NCBI RefSeq assembly: GCF_000378045.1
Contig: NZ_KB899103.1
Location: 62,001 to 126,000 of the forward strand
Direction: 5' to 3'
Length of the DNA: 64,000 bases
DNA from: Marinobacterium rhizophilum DSM 18822
Lineage (GTDB): Bacteria > Pseudomonadota > Gammaproteobacteria > Pseudomonadales > Balneatricaceae
Part shown: positions 48,066 through 57,393 of the stretch, one piece after another
How positions within the stretch are numbered: position 1 is the first letter of the stretch
How the letters are laid out: each line of letters begins with the position of its first letter
Made by a program: the position numbers and the translations under genes
Notes under the pieces: generated by a model
Told to the model about the DNA's origin: nothing
Databases searched by the model: none
Seen by the model: only the letters and a program-made list of their open reading frames with translations

Positions 48066-49232
48066 TCACGCGGCTCCTTCCTGCTTCAGTTTGGTCATGT
48101 GCTCCAGATAGGCCTTGAGCGTATTGAGGGAGCCGGAGATGTCCGGTATCTCGGGCGCAACCTGCAGCTGCTTGAGTTCGGCGATACCGCGCAACAGAGC
48201 GTTGGTGGTGGAATCCTGCGGGTCAAAGTAGGTATCGATCCAGTTTTCCGACTTGCTCAGAGCGCTGTCATAGGCGTTCTGTTTGCGCTGTAGCAGTGCA
48301 AGCTGGGCCTGTTCCAGCATCAGGTGCAGGTTTTGCTGCAGGAAAAAGTGCTGCTCGGGGGAGAGCAGTGGCTCGACCGGCTCGTCGCGATGCTGGATAA
48401 CGATGAGCTGCTCAAACTTGTCGATGGCGTCGCTCCAGGAGGCCTTCAGGCCCTGGGTCCAGGACTGGGAGACACTGTCCGGCGTTATCTGCTCAAGCAG
48501 GGCTGGCAACTCACGCTTGTTGGTGATCGGTATGAGGCTCAGACGGTCGACCTGGGTGTTCAGCGCGCCAAGTTGCAGGAAGGCACCTTCGGTGTCGAGA
48601 CGGGGCACGGCCTCCAGTGCGGCGATGTCTGCGGCCAGCGCCTTGCGCACTTCGTAGATTGATACATCGTCTGTTTCTTTCAGAATCAGGTCGGCGGACT
48701 TGAGCAGTTTCAGCGCGCCATCGGCAGTCTGTTCCATCAGCACGCGCTGATTGGCGAGTCGTAGCAGGTATTCAACTTCTGCCAATAGCCAGTCCTTACG
48801 CGTGCTCTGCTGGCGTGACATGACCTGCTGAATGCTCTGGGTCAGACGTTCCTGCAGGGCATCAATGCCACTTTTGTCGGTCTGGGCCTGGGATTGTAAT
48901 GCGGCCATCTGCTGCTGCAGGCTGTCGAGCTCCTGTGTCAGCTGAGCCTGGCTTTCGGTTTGTATGCTTTGGGCCTGTTCACCGATCTGTTGCAAAGCCT
49001 GGACATTGCTCTGCTGCCACTGCCAGCCCTGCCAGCCCAGAAAGGCGACAAGTACCAACGCGACCAGTGACAGCAGCAGTGCGGCTAGTGCGGGCCAGCG
49101 GGCACCTGATGTAGCTTTTTTGGGGGTATCCTTATCGGAAGGCGGTGGACTCTGTGTGGGTATCTCGGACACCTCGGCGTCGATGATTTCAGGCGTCCGG
49201 TTTTCTTTGTTTCTATTCCCTGCGTCGCTCAT
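48066..49232 (-). CDS. hemX: HemX, inner-membrane protein of haem operon
   Basis: 388 residues (E. coli HemX is 393). An acidic cytosolic N-terminus is followed by one membrane span (ALAALLLSLVALVLVAFLGWQGW in part), a periplasmic coiled coil rich in Gln (QTESQAQLTQELDSLQQQM) and a C-terminal helical domain. It is often labelled uroporphyrinogen-III methyltransferase by homology, but no methyltransferase motif is present. Its start and the hemD stop share one base. Confidence 0.9.
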   Translation of the reverse strand: MSDAGNRNKENRTPEIIDAEVSEIPTQSPPPSDKDTPKKATSGARWPALAALLLSLVALVLVAFLGWQGWQWQQSNVQALQQIGEQAQSIQTESQAQLTQELDSLQQQMAALQSQAQTDKSGIDALQERLTQSIQQVMSRQQSTRKDWLLAEVEYLLRLANQRVLMEQTADGALKLLKSADLILKETDDVSIYEVRKALAADIAALEAVPRLDTEGAFLQLGALNTQVDRLSLIPITNKRELPALLEQITPDSVSQSWTQGLKASWSDAIDKFEQLIVIQHRDEPVEPLLSPEQHFFLQQNLHLMLEQAQLALLQRKQNAYDSALSKSENWIDTYFDPQDSTTNALLRGIAELKQLQVAPEIPDISGSLNTLKAYLEHMTKLKQEGAA

Positions 49233-50053
49233 CAGTCTTTTTCCGCGTCGATTTTAGTCAACAGCGCCCCGATCATGTTTTGGTCATCGGGGCCGCTAGC
49301 AAGAATAACCTGTTTAAACCCGGCTCCATAGGCCAGAGTCGCGATACGCTGGCTTGGAACCACCAGTGGGCACTGTTGCAGATGTGCCATTCCCTCGGGG
49401 TTTCCCATCTGCTTTGCCAGTGCGACAAGGTTACTCAGGCTTTCGCCACTGGTGATCAGGATAGCGGATAAGGGGGGAGCATAAATAGCACTTTCGATGC
49501 AGGCCCGCTCCAGTACAGGGCGAGAGCGCCGGTAAAGCACGGCCTGATCGACCCGGGCGCCGCGTGCCTGCAACTCGCTGGCAAGTGTTTCACGGCCGCT
49601 GTCACCGCGCAGGATCAGGATGCGCTTGTCGTCAACCTGCTGCAACGCGGGCGCCTGCAGCAGCGCTTCGGAGTCGTAGCCGTTGCTACTGTGGTAGGCC
49701 TCTATGCCGTAGTCGCGCAGGCAGGCAGCCGTGCTGGCGCCGATCGCCATCCAGTGCACGCCCAGCGGCAGTTGTGGCCAGTAGTCATCGACCAGATCAA
49801 TCCCCAGGCGTGCGGCATTGGCGCTGACCACAATGACGGCGTGGTACAGATCCAGATCCAGTACACACTGCTTGGCGTGCATGAATTGAGCATCGGTTTC
49901 GGCCAGCGGCTCTATGGTCAGTAGCGGCAGCAGCACGGGTTCGGCGCCCTGGGCGCGCAGCAGGGCGGCCTGTTGCTGAGCCTGGTGGCTGGGCCGGGTG
50001 ACGAGTATGCGCTGGCCGCTAAGCGGACCTGTCGTGCGCTGCTCAGTCGGCAT
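49232..50053 (-). CDS. hemD: Uroporphyrinogen-III synthase
   Basis: 273 residues. It closes hydroxymethylbilane with inversion of ring D to give uroporphyrinogen III. This poorly conserved family is recognised by [22 protein letters not shown] at the start and by [16 protein letters not shown] near the end, plus the position after hemC. ATG 50053 overlaps the hemC end by 11 bases. Confidence 0.92.
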   Translation of the reverse strand: MPTEQRTTGPLSGQRILVTRPSHQAQQQAALLRAQGAEPVLLPLLTIEPLAETDAQFMHAKQCVLDLDLYHAVIVVSANAARLGIDLVDDYWPQLPLGVHWMAIGASTAACLRDYGIEAYHSSNGYDSEALLQAPALQQVDDKRILILRGDSGRETLASELQARGARVDQAVLYRRSRPVLERACIESAIYAPPLSAILITSGESLSNLVALAKQMGNPEGMAHLQQCPLVVPSQRIATLAYGAGFKQVILASGPDDQNMIGALLTKIDAEKD

Positions 50054-50987
50054 TCTGGTCGTACACTGCGGCGAGGATGCGATCGGCACCGGCGGCCAGC
50101 AGACGTTCAGCCAGCTCGATGCCCAGTGCCGGGCCTTGTTCCGGTGTGCCCCGAATATCGTCGGTCAGCACTTGGGTGCCGTCGGGGCTGGCGACCAGGC
50201 CACGCAGCCAGAGTGAGTCCTTGGCGTCGTTCAGGGTGGCGAAGCAGGCAATGGGAACCTGGCAGCCGCCCTCGAGGCGTCTGTTCATGGCGCGCTCGGC
50301 TTCGACGCACCAGGCGCTTGGCTGGTGGTGCAGTGGCGCAAGCAGGTCGCGGGTGCGCTTGTCATTGAGGCGGCATTCGATGCCCACGGCGCCCTGGCCA
50401 CCGGCTGGCAGGCTTTCTTCGGCGGGAATGGCGACACGGATTCGATCCTGCAGCTTCAGGCGAATCAGTCCGGCGCTGGCCAGAATGATCGCGTCGAACT
50501 CGCCTTCGTCCAGTTTGCGCAGCCGTGTCTGAACATTGCCTCGCAGGCTGCGAATAACAAGGTCCGGGCGCCGGGCGCGCAGCTGGGATTCGCGACGCAG
50601 CGACGACGTGCCAACCACGGCGCCAGCGGGCAGGTCATCCAAACAGGCATAGGTGTTGGAGACAAAGGCATCGGTCGGGTCTTCCCGTGGGCAGATCACC
50701 GCCAGGCCCAGGCCTTCGGGGAACTCCATGGGTACGTCCTTCATGGAGTGAACGGCGATGTCGGCGTCGCCGTCGAGCATGGCGTTTTCCAGTTCCTTGA
50801 CGAACAGGCCCTTGCCGCCCACTTTTGCCAGCGGGGTGTCGAGAATCTTGTCACCACGGGTGGTAAAGCCAATGAGTTCAATTTCGATGCCCGGGTGGTG
50901 GCGTTCCAGTTCGGCTTTGACGTACTCGGCCTGCCAGAGTGCCAGCAGGCTTTTGCGGGTGGCGATGCGTATTTTATCGGTATTCAT
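50043..50987 (-). CDS. hemC: Porphobilinogen deaminase
   Basis: 314 residues (E. coli HemC is 313). It polymerises four porphobilinogens into hydroxymethylbilane. Motifs are [19 protein letters not shown], the catalytic Asp in [23 protein letters not shown], and the dipyrromethane cofactor Cys in [15 protein letters not shown] 50987 fits the family start; the longer frame to 51017 is unsupported. It heads the hemCDXY operon and is divergent from argH. No algR/algZ-type genes stand between them, unlike in Pseudomonas. Confidence 0.96.
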   Translation of the reverse strand: MNTDKIRIATRKSLLALWQAEYVKAELERHHPGIEIELIGFTTRGDKILDTPLAKVGGKGLFVKELENAMLDGDADIAVHSMKDVPMEFPEGLGLAVICPREDPTDAFVSNTYACLDDLPAGAVVGTSSLRRESQLRARRPDLVIRSLRGNVQTRLRKLDEGEFDAIILASAGLIRLKLQDRIRVAIPAEESLPAGGQGAVGIECRLNDKRTRDLLAPLHHQPSAWCVEAERAMNRRLEGGCQVPIACFATLNDAKDSLWLRGLVASPDGTQVLTDDIRGTPEQGPALGIELAERLLAAGADRILAAVYDQNAD

Positions 50988-51125
50988 CAGGCTCTCGTTT
51001 TGACTGTCCCGGGCCAAGCGCCGGGTCCTGAACGGGGTTGCAGTGATTGTAACAGATCACCTGAGTACTCTGGACCCGTGCAGTGAAAAGCGGAATGTTG
51101 CTGCTCCGGTTTTGCGTGTTAAAGA

Positions 51126-51134
51126 TGGTATAAT
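51126..51134 (+). promoter_or_regulatory. Extended -10 promoter of argH
   Basis: TGGTATAAT, an extended -10 element 62 bases upstream of argH, with no clear -35. Confidence 0.55.
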
Positions 51135-51195
51135 TCGCCTCCAGTTTCTTCAGCTGCCGGAGGCCCGGTGGTCACTCCAGTCAGAGGTTTTCCTG

Positions 51196-52596
51196 ATGAG
51201 CAACAAAACCAATCAGCAATGGGGCGGTCGTTTCAGCGAGCCGACCGATGCCTTCGTCGCCCGTTTTACCGCATCCGTTGAATTTGATCAGCGCATGTAC
51301 CTGCAGGATATTCAGGGTTCTATCGCCCATGCAAAGATGCTTGCCGTTGCCGGGGTTCTGACCGAAGCCGAGCGCGACGACATTATTCGCGGCCTGGGCG
51401 AGATCCGCGTTGAAGTTGAGCGGGGCAGCTTTGAGTGGTCCATCGCACTGGAAGACGTGCACATGAACATCGAAGCGGCGTTGACCCAGAAGATCGGCAT
51501 TACCGGTAAAAAACTGCATACCGGCCGTTCACGCAATGACCAGGTCGCAACCGATATACGGCTCTACGTGCGGGACGAGATCGACCGCATTCTGGCCGAG
51601 ATCACGCGTCTGCAGCAGGGCATGCTGAGTCTTTCCGAGCGCGAAGCCGATACCATTATGCCGGGCTTCACTCACCTGCAGACAGCCCAGCCGGTGACCT
51701 TCGGTCACCACGTCATGGCCTGGTTTGAAATGCTGAGCCGTGACTACGAGCGTTTTGTTGACTGCCGCAAGCGCGTCAACATCATGCCGCTGGGCGCAGC
51801 AGCACTGGCCGGCACGACCTATCCCATTGACCGCAGCATGACCTGCAAGCTCCTGGGCTTCTCGGCCCCGGCGGGTAATTCACTCGATGCCGTATCGGAT
51901 CGGGATTTCGCCATCGAGTTCTGTGCTGCTTCCAGTGTGTTGCTGATGCACATGAGCCGAATGTCTGAGGAGCTGGTGCTTTGGGCGTCGGCGCAGTTCA
52001 ACTTCGTCAACCTGCCGGACCGTTTCTGCACCGGTTCTTCGATCATGCCGCAAAAGAAAAACCCGGATGTGCCCGAGCTGGTGCGTGGCAAGAGCGGGCG
52101 AGTCTATGGTCACCTGATGTCTCTGCTGACGCTGATGAAGTCCCAGCCGCTGGCCTATAACAAGGACAACCAGGAAGACAAGGAGCCGCTGTTCGACACC
52201 ATCGATACGGTCAAGGGCTGCCTGCGTGCTTTTGCTGACATGGTGCCGGCGCTGGAGTCCAAGAAGGACAACATGCGTGAAGCTGCCATGCGTGGCTTCT
52301 CTACCGCAACGGATCTTGCCGACTACCTGGTACGCAAGGGTGTAGCGTTCCGTGATGCCCACGAAATCGTTGGCAAGTCGGTCGCGTTCGGCATCGCAGA
52401 GGAGCGTGACCTGAGCGAAATGACACTGGCTGAACTGCAGCAGTTCTCCGATGTGATTGGAGCGGACGTGTTCGACGTATTGACGCTGGAAGGTTCGGTG
52501 GCGGCGCGCGATCATATCGGTGGCACAGCACCCAACCAGGTGCGTGCAGCCATCGTGCGCGGCACTGAACTGCTGGCAGCCCGCGACGACGACTAG
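51196..52596 (+). CDS. argH: Argininosuccinate lyase
   Basis: 466 residues (E. coli ArgH is 457). It splits argininosuccinate to arginine and fumarate. Signatures are [55 protein letters not shown] and the superfamily motif [15 protein letters not shown] 51196 has GAGG upstream; 51 extra in-frame residues upstream are not homologous. The TAG stop is part of the CTAG that flanks the second MITE copy. Confidence 0.97.
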   Translation: MSNKTNQQWGGRFSEPTDAFVARFTASVEFDQRMYLQDIQGSIAHAKMLAVAGVLTEAERDDIIRGLGEIRVEVERGSFEWSIALEDVHMNIEAALTQKIGITGKKLHTGRSRNDQVATDIRLYVRDEIDRILAEITRLQQGMLSLSEREADTIMPGFTHLQTAQPVTFGHHVMAWFEMLSRDYERFVDCRKRVNIMPLGAAALAGTTYPIDRSMTCKLLGFSAPAGNSLDAVSDRDFAIEFCAASSVLLMHMSRMSEELVLWASAQFNFVNLPDRFCTGSSIMPQKKNPDVPELVRGKSGRVYGHLMSLLTLMKSQPLAYNKDNQEDKEPLFDTIDTVKGCLRAFADMVPALESKKDNMREAAMRGFSTATDLADYLVRKGVAFRDAHEIVGKSVAFGIAEERDLSEMTLAELQQFSDVIGADVFDVLTLEGSVAARDHIGGTAPNQVRAAIVRGTELLAARDDD

Positions 52597-52755
52597 GAGG
52601 CTGTCCGACAATACTCAACCTACTGCGAACCACCTGAGCTTGGCTGTTTTTTGTGCTGTTTTTCGTTAAATAGAACCACTATTCGCCTTAAGACACCGCA
52701 AAAACCAGCTCAAGTCAGCTGGCTCTCGCTATGGCTAGCATTCGCGGACAGCCTC
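52597..52755 (-). mobile_element. MITE-like element, copy 2 (159 bp, short form, inverted)
   Basis: The reverse complement matches copy 1 at 776-997, except that about 63 central bases are missing. Terminal GAGGCTGTCC/GGACAGCCTC repeats are perfect, and CTAG flanks both sides (52593-52596 and 52756-52759). Shared internal blocks include GGCGAATAGTGGTTCTATTT and CAGCACAAAAAACAGCCAA. No transposase is encoded. Confidence 0.8.
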
Positions 52756-52786
52756 CTAGGCACAAAGCGTCTTGGCGGATCCCGTC

Positions 52787-52831
52787 ACGCACTGCCCCTG
52801 CAAGGCTGCTCAGCTTGCAGGGGCAGTGCGT
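52787..52831 (+). terminator. 18-bp perfect hairpin downstream of argH/MITE
   Basis: ACGCACTGCCCCTGCAAG, 9-base loop, then the exact complement followed by only TT. It is probably the original argH terminator, now displaced by the MITE; the weak T-run lowers confidence. Confidence 0.55.
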
Positions 52832-52919
52832 TTGGGACCTGGAGACGTCTTGTATGCGGACTCAAGTGAAGGCAAGCAGGCCATGGCTTTGATGCTTGAG
52901 CGCATTCCTGCGAGGTTGT

Positions 52920-53435
52920 TTACTTCAGTGTAATGTCTACCATCAGATCGCTGGCGATGGCTTCAAGTGCCTGCTGCAGCTCGTCGAGATCCAGATCCTG
53001 TGGTGCCAGCAGACTGGCCTCGGCCTTGAACAGCTGTTCGCCGGACATGGATCCGGAGGTCAGCGCGGTGTCCAGGCTTTCTACGTTGATGTGACGTGCG
53101 GCCAGCGCCTGGGCAATCTCGCGCACAATGCCGGGTTTGTCATGGCCTACCAGTTCCAGCAGTATCGGGCTGCGGCTGGTGTCACTACCGGTTTCTTCAC
53201 TACGTTCGATTGTGACCTTGAGCCCCTGGCCCTGCAGCTCGCCCAGCGCCTGCTCCAGAGCATTTGCGTCGTCCGTGGGTACACTGACGATCAGAATGCC
53301 GGCAAACTTGCCGCCCAGGCGCGACATGCCCGACTCAAGCCAGTTGCCATTGTGACGGGCAATGGTCTGGGACAGAATTTCCACCAGGCCGGGTTTGTCC
53401 GGGCCGATGACGGTCAATACCAGGGATGTCATCAT
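52920..53435 (-). CDS. Tandem-ACT protein, GcvR family
   Basis: 171 residues with two ACT domains (MTSLVLTVIGPDKPGLVEIL and ILLELVGHDKPGIVREIAQAL). GcvR-type proteins repress the glycine-cleavage system by binding the activator GcvA in E. coli. ATG 53435 has AGGAG six bases upstream; a longer frame to 53693 is not homologous. gcvH lies 8 kb away, but no gcvA is seen, so the regulatory target is uncertain. Confidence 0.85.
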   Translation of the reverse strand: MMTSLVLTVIGPDKPGLVEILSQTIARHNGNWLESGMSRLGGKFAGILIVSVPTDDANALEQALGELQGQGLKVTIERSEETGSDTSRSPILLELVGHDKPGIVREIAQALAARHINVESLDTALTSGSMSGEQLFKAEASLLAPQDLDLDELQQALEAIASDLMVDITLK

Positions 53436-53774
53436 GTTACGCTCCTGTATACAGTTAACCCGGCGCGCGGGCTTCGGGGCCGGCATGCGCAAATAGTGCG
53501 TGCTGACCCTCGCCGGGGTGTTTTTATAGGGCCGCGCCGGCACCCAGTCATGAGTGTGTCCGGTTTGTGCCTGGGTCGCAAGAAAAAGGCTGCACCCTGC
53601 CTGGCGTGGTGTTAATCCGGGGGGAATGGATGAAACAGGAGGGTGACGCATGGAGCCTTCCTTCAGGACGAGATAGTCCATAGCGCGTGCCATCCATGTC
53701 GGCCGGGCTGTGCAGTTGCGCCGGTTGTTTTGGCGTGACCGCTTAAATGGATGCGCTGCAGGGAGCTAACGTAA
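53436..53774. other. Divergent intergenic region with a tiny ORF
   Basis: 339 bases between the GcvR-like and AEC genes. The only notable item is AGGAGGG (53637-53643) followed by ATG at 53650 and an 8-codon frame (MEPSFRTR) ending at 53676. It could be a leader peptide or chance. Confidence 0.25.
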
Positions 53775-54686
53775 ATGTTCGATATGCTTATTATGCTGTG
53801 GCCGGTATTCGCGCTGTTGATGCTCGGTGTGCTGGCGCGTCGATTTGACTTCCCGGGTGAAGGGTTCTGGCCGCTGGCGGAGAAGGCCACGTACTTCGTG
53901 CTTTTTCCCGTGCTGCTGGTGGCGCGCCTGAGCCAGGCGGATATCGGCGGTGTATCCATTGGCGGTATCGCGCTGGCGGTTTTGTTGCTGCTGCTTGGCG
54001 GTTCGCTGTTGTGTTATCTGCTGCGCCCACTGCTGAAACTGGACGGTGGTGAATTTACGTCTTTTTATCAGGGCGGTGTGCGGTTTAATACCTATGTGGG
54101 GCTGGCGTCGGTGGCCGCACTCTACGGCGAAGCGGGGCTGGCGGTATCCGCGGTGATCATCGCTTTCATGATTCCGCTGCTGAACGTTTTCTGCGTGCTG
54201 GTCTTTACGTTGCATGCCGGCGGATCCTCAGGTCTGCGTCCGGTGCTGCGCAATCTGATACGCAATCCGCTGATTCTGGCATCAGTGTTTGGTATGCTGC
54301 TCAATTACAGCGGTATCGGTATGCCGCCGCCGGCACGTCCAGTGGTCGAATTGCTGGGGCAGATGGCCTTGCCGCTGGGGTTGCTGGCAGTGGGTGCCGG
54401 GTTGAGTCTCAAGGCGTTGCGTGCGGTAGGGCCGGCGCTGCTGGGGGCGTCGGTGATCAAGCTGGTGCTGTTTCCGGTATTGGCGCTGGCGCTGGGGCAG
54501 TGGCTTTCATTGGGGGAGCAGGCCAGGAATCTGCTTGTTCTGTTTGCAGCGCTGCCCACGGCGAGCTCAGCTTATATCCTGGCCCGTCAGCTGGGTGGGG
54601 ACGCCCCGATGATGGCGGCGATTATTACCGGTCAGACCCTTTTGTCCGCAATAACAATTCCGCTCATGTTGGGCTGGTTGATTTGA
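53775..54686 (+). CDS. AEC family transporter (auxin efflux carrier-like)
   Basis: 303 residues and about ten membrane spans in two inverted halves, as in the AEC family (MLIMLWPVFALLMLGVLARR; FNTYVGLASVAALYGEAGLAV in part; LLVLFAALPTASSAYILARQLGG). The bacterial members export or take up small organic anions such as malate; the substrate here is unknown. GGGAGC precedes the ATG. Confidence 0.9.
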   Translation: MFDMLIMLWPVFALLMLGVLARRFDFPGEGFWPLAEKATYFVLFPVLLVARLSQADIGGVSIGGIALAVLLLLLGGSLLCYLLRPLLKLDGGEFTSFYQGGVRFNTYVGLASVAALYGEAGLAVSAVIIAFMIPLLNVFCVLVFTLHAGGSSGLRPVLRNLIRNPLILASVFGMLLNYSGIGMPPPARPVVELLGQMALPLGLLAVGAGLSLKALRAVGPALLGASVIKLVLFPVLALALGQWLSLGEQARNLLVLFAALPTASSAYILARQLGGDAPMMAAIITGQTLLSAITIPLMLGWLI

Positions 54687-54999
54687 CACGATAATGATCT
54701 TTTCAGGGTTTGGAGCAGGTGGAGTTGACGCCAATTTGCTCTTTGATGGACGTTGCTTGGGGTTACCTTTGTCGCAAAATGGAGAAAAAAACCGTTACTG
54801 CGGAGCAATAGTAGTGTTTTTTCGCGCTTTTCCGGCCAGGTTATTAAATAACTTGGCCGACTGGCCGATTAACTAAAAAAAGTAAGGTCAAATTGTTGCA
54901 ATATTGCTTCAGTGTGGAACACTACACGGCATTCTGATTAACAGGGTAGCCGCATAAAGTTATTACAGGGCTGCCCTTCTTTACATAATAAGAGGATAA
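54687..54999 (+). other. Intergenic region after AEC gene
   Basis: 313 bases, locally AT-rich. An inverted repeat GGCCAGGTTATT/AATAACTTGGCC (54834-54858) has no T-run. A 60-codon frame at 54694-54876 has no ribosome site or recognisable protein character and was not called. Confidence 0.5.
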
Positions 55000-55137
55000 A
55001 TGCGGCGTATGAAAAAAGGTCCGGATCTGATAATGGTGATCGTTCTGGTCTTTCTCATCGGTTCAATCATGACCGGTGTTTCGCAAAGCGACATTCAGTT
55101 CGCTGCGCTGGTCCAACAGGTCTTCAGCAACAGTTGA
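55000..55137 (+). CDS. Small single-span membrane protein (45 aa)
   Basis: 45 residues with a basic N-terminus (MRRMKKGPDL), one hydrophobic span (IMVIVLVFLIGSIMTGV) and a polar C-terminus (SQSDIQFAALVQQVFSNS), probably periplasmic. AGAGG stands five bases before the ATG. The stop lies 10 bases from the convergent cyclo-ligase gene. It is too short for routine prediction and I recognise no family. Confidence 0.6.
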   Translation: MRRMKKGPDLIMVIVLVFLIGSIMTGVSQSDIQFAALVQQVFSNS

Positions 55138-55147
55138 GTTGCTGTGG

Positions 55148-55747
55148 CTACAGTCCGTAGCCACGACAATCTGTCACGATGCCCGCAAGCGGAATGTCCC
55201 AGCTTGCAACGGGTAGCTCGTCCACCCTCTGAAATTCATGCGCCAGACCGATCAGCTTGGGTCCCTGCGGACCTTTACGCTGTTTAAAGCTGAACGTTCG
55301 GTCGTAATAGCCCCCCCCCATGCCCATGCGGGCGCCACTGGCATCAAATGCGACCAGCGGAAGCAATACCAGATCAAGTGCCTGCGCCGGGCGTCGTGGT
55401 GCTCCTTGGAGTTTGGGTTCCAGTATGCGGTAGATATTACGCTGCATCGGTGTTGAGCGTGTATAGGGGACAAACCAGAGTCGGTTGTGTCGAATGGGGT
55501 GCAGCACCGGCAGGTAGGTTTGTTTGCCCAGTTTCCAGCACTGCTCGATGACCACGGTAGGGTCAATTTCGCCATCGTTGGGCAGGTACAGGGCAATATG
55601 TCGGGCGCGATGAAAGGCCGGCAGTCGAGACAGGTTGGCCAGCAGTTTGCGCGCAGCTTCACGCTGCTCTCGAGCGCTCAGGGCGCGGCGACGGGTGCGC
55701 ATTAGGCGCCTCAGTTGCTGGCGTTGATCAGGTGTTGCTAAGGACAT
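55148..55747 (-). CDS. fau: 5-formyltetrahydrofolate cyclo-ligase
   Basis: 199 residues (E. coli YgfA is 182). It converts 5-formyl-THF to 5,10-methenyl-THF with ATP. Key parts are the N-terminal RRLMRTRRRALSAREQ, the substrate region LYLPNDGEIDPT, and the ATP-binding FDASGARMGMGGGYYDRTF. ATG 55747 is preferred over a TTG at 55753. It lies directly downstream of 6S RNA on the same strand, the classic arrangement in gammaproteobacteria. Confidence 0.94.
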   Translation of the reverse strand: MSLATPDQRQQLRRLMRTRRRALSAREQREAARKLLANLSRLPAFHRARHIALYLPNDGEIDPTVVIEQCWKLGKQTYLPVLHPIRHNRLWFVPYTRSTPMQRNIYRILEPKLQGAPRRPAQALDLVLLPLVAFDASGARMGMGGGYYDRTFSFKQRKGPQGPKLIGLAHEFQRVDELPVASWDIPLAGIVTDCRGYGL

Positions 55748-55761
55748 GGGCAATAATCTGA

Positions 55762-55944
55762 AAGGGCTCCCCGGAAGTGCCGGTAACGATCGTGGCCCTG
55801 AACCCTAAGGTTCAAGGTGGCGGCCTTCGAATGCATCAGGCTTTCCGTTAAACGGACATGCTCACCAGCATTAACAGAAGACCTCCAGAGGTGTGCTTAT
55901 CGGCTCGAGGGACTTGACCGCCTGTCGAACACCCCAGGGAGTGA
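55762..55944 (-). ncRNA. ssrS: 6S RNA
   Basis: About 183 nt; both ends are approximate. The 5' strand contains CACTCCCTGGGG and the conserved CAAGTCCCTCGAGCCGATAA. The 3' strand contains CTTGAACCTTAGGGTTCAGG and CACTTCCGGGGAG, which pairs with the 5' end to close the stem. 6S RNA mimics an open promoter and binds sigma-70 RNA polymerase in stationary phase. The location between zapA and the cyclo-ligase gene is the conserved one. Confidence 0.9.
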
Positions 55945-55949
55945 TTACT

Positions 55950-55977
55950 ATTATACGCGTCTGCAATTGTATGTCAG
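55950..55977 (-). promoter_or_regulatory. Sigma-70 promoter of 6S RNA
   Basis: CTGACA (-35, 55977-55972), 16-base spacer, TATAAT (-10, 55955-55950), read on the minus strand, about six bases before the 6S 5' end. Confidence 0.8.
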
Positions 55978-56057
55978 GACTTGAAATTTAATTCAATTTA
56001 GCTAAGCGCGCATTCATTTGGTTGATAATTAAACAGTTTTTTCCGCATGAAGAATTT

Positions 56058-56378
56058 TCAGCCACCGGATTCACGTTCTTCGGACATTGATCGGCTCAGC
56101 GACTGGTCGATCTTGCTGCCCAAGTGACGGATCTGCTCTTCGATGTGCTGTCTGTTATCGGCGTGGCTCTTGAGCAGTTCGTGGGCGATGTTCAGCGCCG
56201 CCATGACGGCCACCCGTTCAAGCCCTACGGTTTTACCGTTGCCCCGAATGTCACGCATTTTCTGATCAAGGTAGTCGGCTGAGGTCAGCAATTCGGCCTC
56301 GGCCCCTTCGGGGCAGGCGATGATGTATTCCTTGTCGAGCAGCTTGATCGTGACCTTGTGTGCGTCGGTTTTGCTCAT
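56058..56378 (-). CDS. zapA: Cell division protein ZapA
   Basis: 106 residues (E. coli ZapA is 109). The N-terminal globular domain (VTIKLLDKEYIIACPEGAEAEL) and the C-terminal coiled coil (HIEEQIRHLGSKIDQSLSRS) are typical. It bundles FtsZ filaments at midcell. Its ATG overlaps the stop of the upstream coiled-coil gene (ATGA). Confidence 0.93.
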   Translation of the reverse strand: MSKTDAHKVTIKLLDKEYIIACPEGAEAELLTSADYLDQKMRDIRGNGKTVGLERVAVMAALNIAHELLKSHADNRQHIEEQIRHLGSKIDQSLSRSMSEERESGG

Positions 56379-56584
56379 GCGTTTTGCTCCAGTGCCTTGA
56401 GTCGCTGAATCATGGATTCGACTTTGCTGCGGGTCTGGTCGTTGAGTAGCAGCAGACGGGCACGTTCATCCTTTAATTGTGTCTCCTGGGAGCGCAGCCG
56501 CTGGTTTTCCTGTTCCAGTCGGTGACAGTGATCGAGCAACTGATCGATTTTTCGTTCCAGGGCGTCGAAGTAGTGGTCGTTCAT
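56375..56584 (-). CDS. TIGR02449 family coiled-coil protein (ZapB-like)
   Basis: 69 residues, nearly all coiled coil (ALERKIDQLLDHCHRLEQEN; QRLRSQETQLKDERARLLLL). It belongs to the TIGR02449 group found before zapA and is thought to be a ZapB-like division factor. ATG 56584 (MNDHYFDALER) is chosen because the 23 residues upstream are not helical or conserved. It overlaps zapA by 4 bases. Confidence 0.85.
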   Translation of the reverse strand: MNDHYFDALERKIDQLLDHCHRLEQENQRLRSQETQLKDERARLLLLNDQTRSKVESMIQRLKALEQNA

Positions 56585-56790
56585 GCTCAGTCCCTGCAGT
56601 GTGATCAAGTGCGAAATATAAACAGCGCTCGGTTCAGGGTCAATGAAAGGCACCGTAAGGCGTCGTTGTGAGGCTCCGCCACAATAGTGTTCAGCCGGTC
56701 AGGCTGCTAGGATAACGGCAACAGTAAACCCTTGTTCGTGCCCCGCTGATTGTGTCCCGGGGCACGCCTGCAGGAATTGAGCGAAGACCG

Positions 56791-57393
56791 ATGACAGTAG
56801 ATACCGATAACCACCCGGCCCCGGCTGAATTTGATGACATAGCCAATGTGCTGGTAGGCGAAGGTGTGCAGGAAATATCCCCCGCCGAGCTACACGGCCT
56901 GCTCAGTGGCGCCCTGGTGGCTGGCGCAAGGCCTGACCCCGCTGCCTGGCTGCAGTTGGCGGCGACCTTTCTTGAGATCGGCGATTTCACCCAGGAAACC
57001 TCCAAGGTGCGCCTGCTGGAAATGTTTCAGCATGCGCTGACGCAGCTCGAAGGCACTGAGCTTGATTTCGATCTCATGCTGCCGGACGACGATGAGTTGC
57101 TGTCGTTGCGTGCGGCCTGTCTGGGGCAATGGTGTCAGGGCTTCCTGAGCGGGTTTGGCCAGTACGGCAAACAGACAGATGACAGCCTGTCGAAGGAATC
57201 CCGGGAAGTGTTGACGGATCTGAGTGAGATCGCCCAGATCGTAGCTGATGACGACGACGGTGAAGAGGGCGAGTCCAACCTGATGGAAGTGGAAGAGTAT
57301 GTCAGGATGGCGGCGCTGATGCTGTTTGCCGAATGCAACAAAACGCCGGAAGACAGTGCGACTGCTCCGGCCACGCCTCAGACACTGCACTGA
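56791..57393 (+). CDS. ygfB: YgfB/UPF0149 family protein
   Basis: 200 residues (E. coli YgfB is 192). Family motifs are SPAELHGLLSGALVAG, CLGQWCQGFLSGFG and VEEYVRMAALMLFAE. YgfB is helical and cytosolic; in Pseudomonas it modulates an amidase-linked regulator. ATG 56791 is preferred over GTG 56752. It starts a tightly packed operon with pepP, ubiH and ubiI. It is divergent from the ZapB-like gene. Confidence 0.9.
   Translation: MTVDTDNHPAPAEFDDIANVLVGEGVQEISPAELHGLLSGALVAGARPDPAAWLQLAATFLEIGDFTQETSKVRLLEMFQHALTQLEGTELDFDLMLPDDDELLSLRAACLGQWCQGFLSGFGQYGKQTDDSLSKESREVLTDLSEIAQIVADDDDGEEGESNLMEVEEYVRMAALMLFAECNKTPEDSATAPATPQTLH

Noticed and set aside
52651-52869. 72-residue plus-strand frame in MITE copy 2
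   Set aside because: It runs from the element into unrelated flanking DNA, so it is not a preserved gene.
54694-54876. 60-residue frame after the AEC gene
   Set aside because: No ribosome site, mixed composition, no domain.
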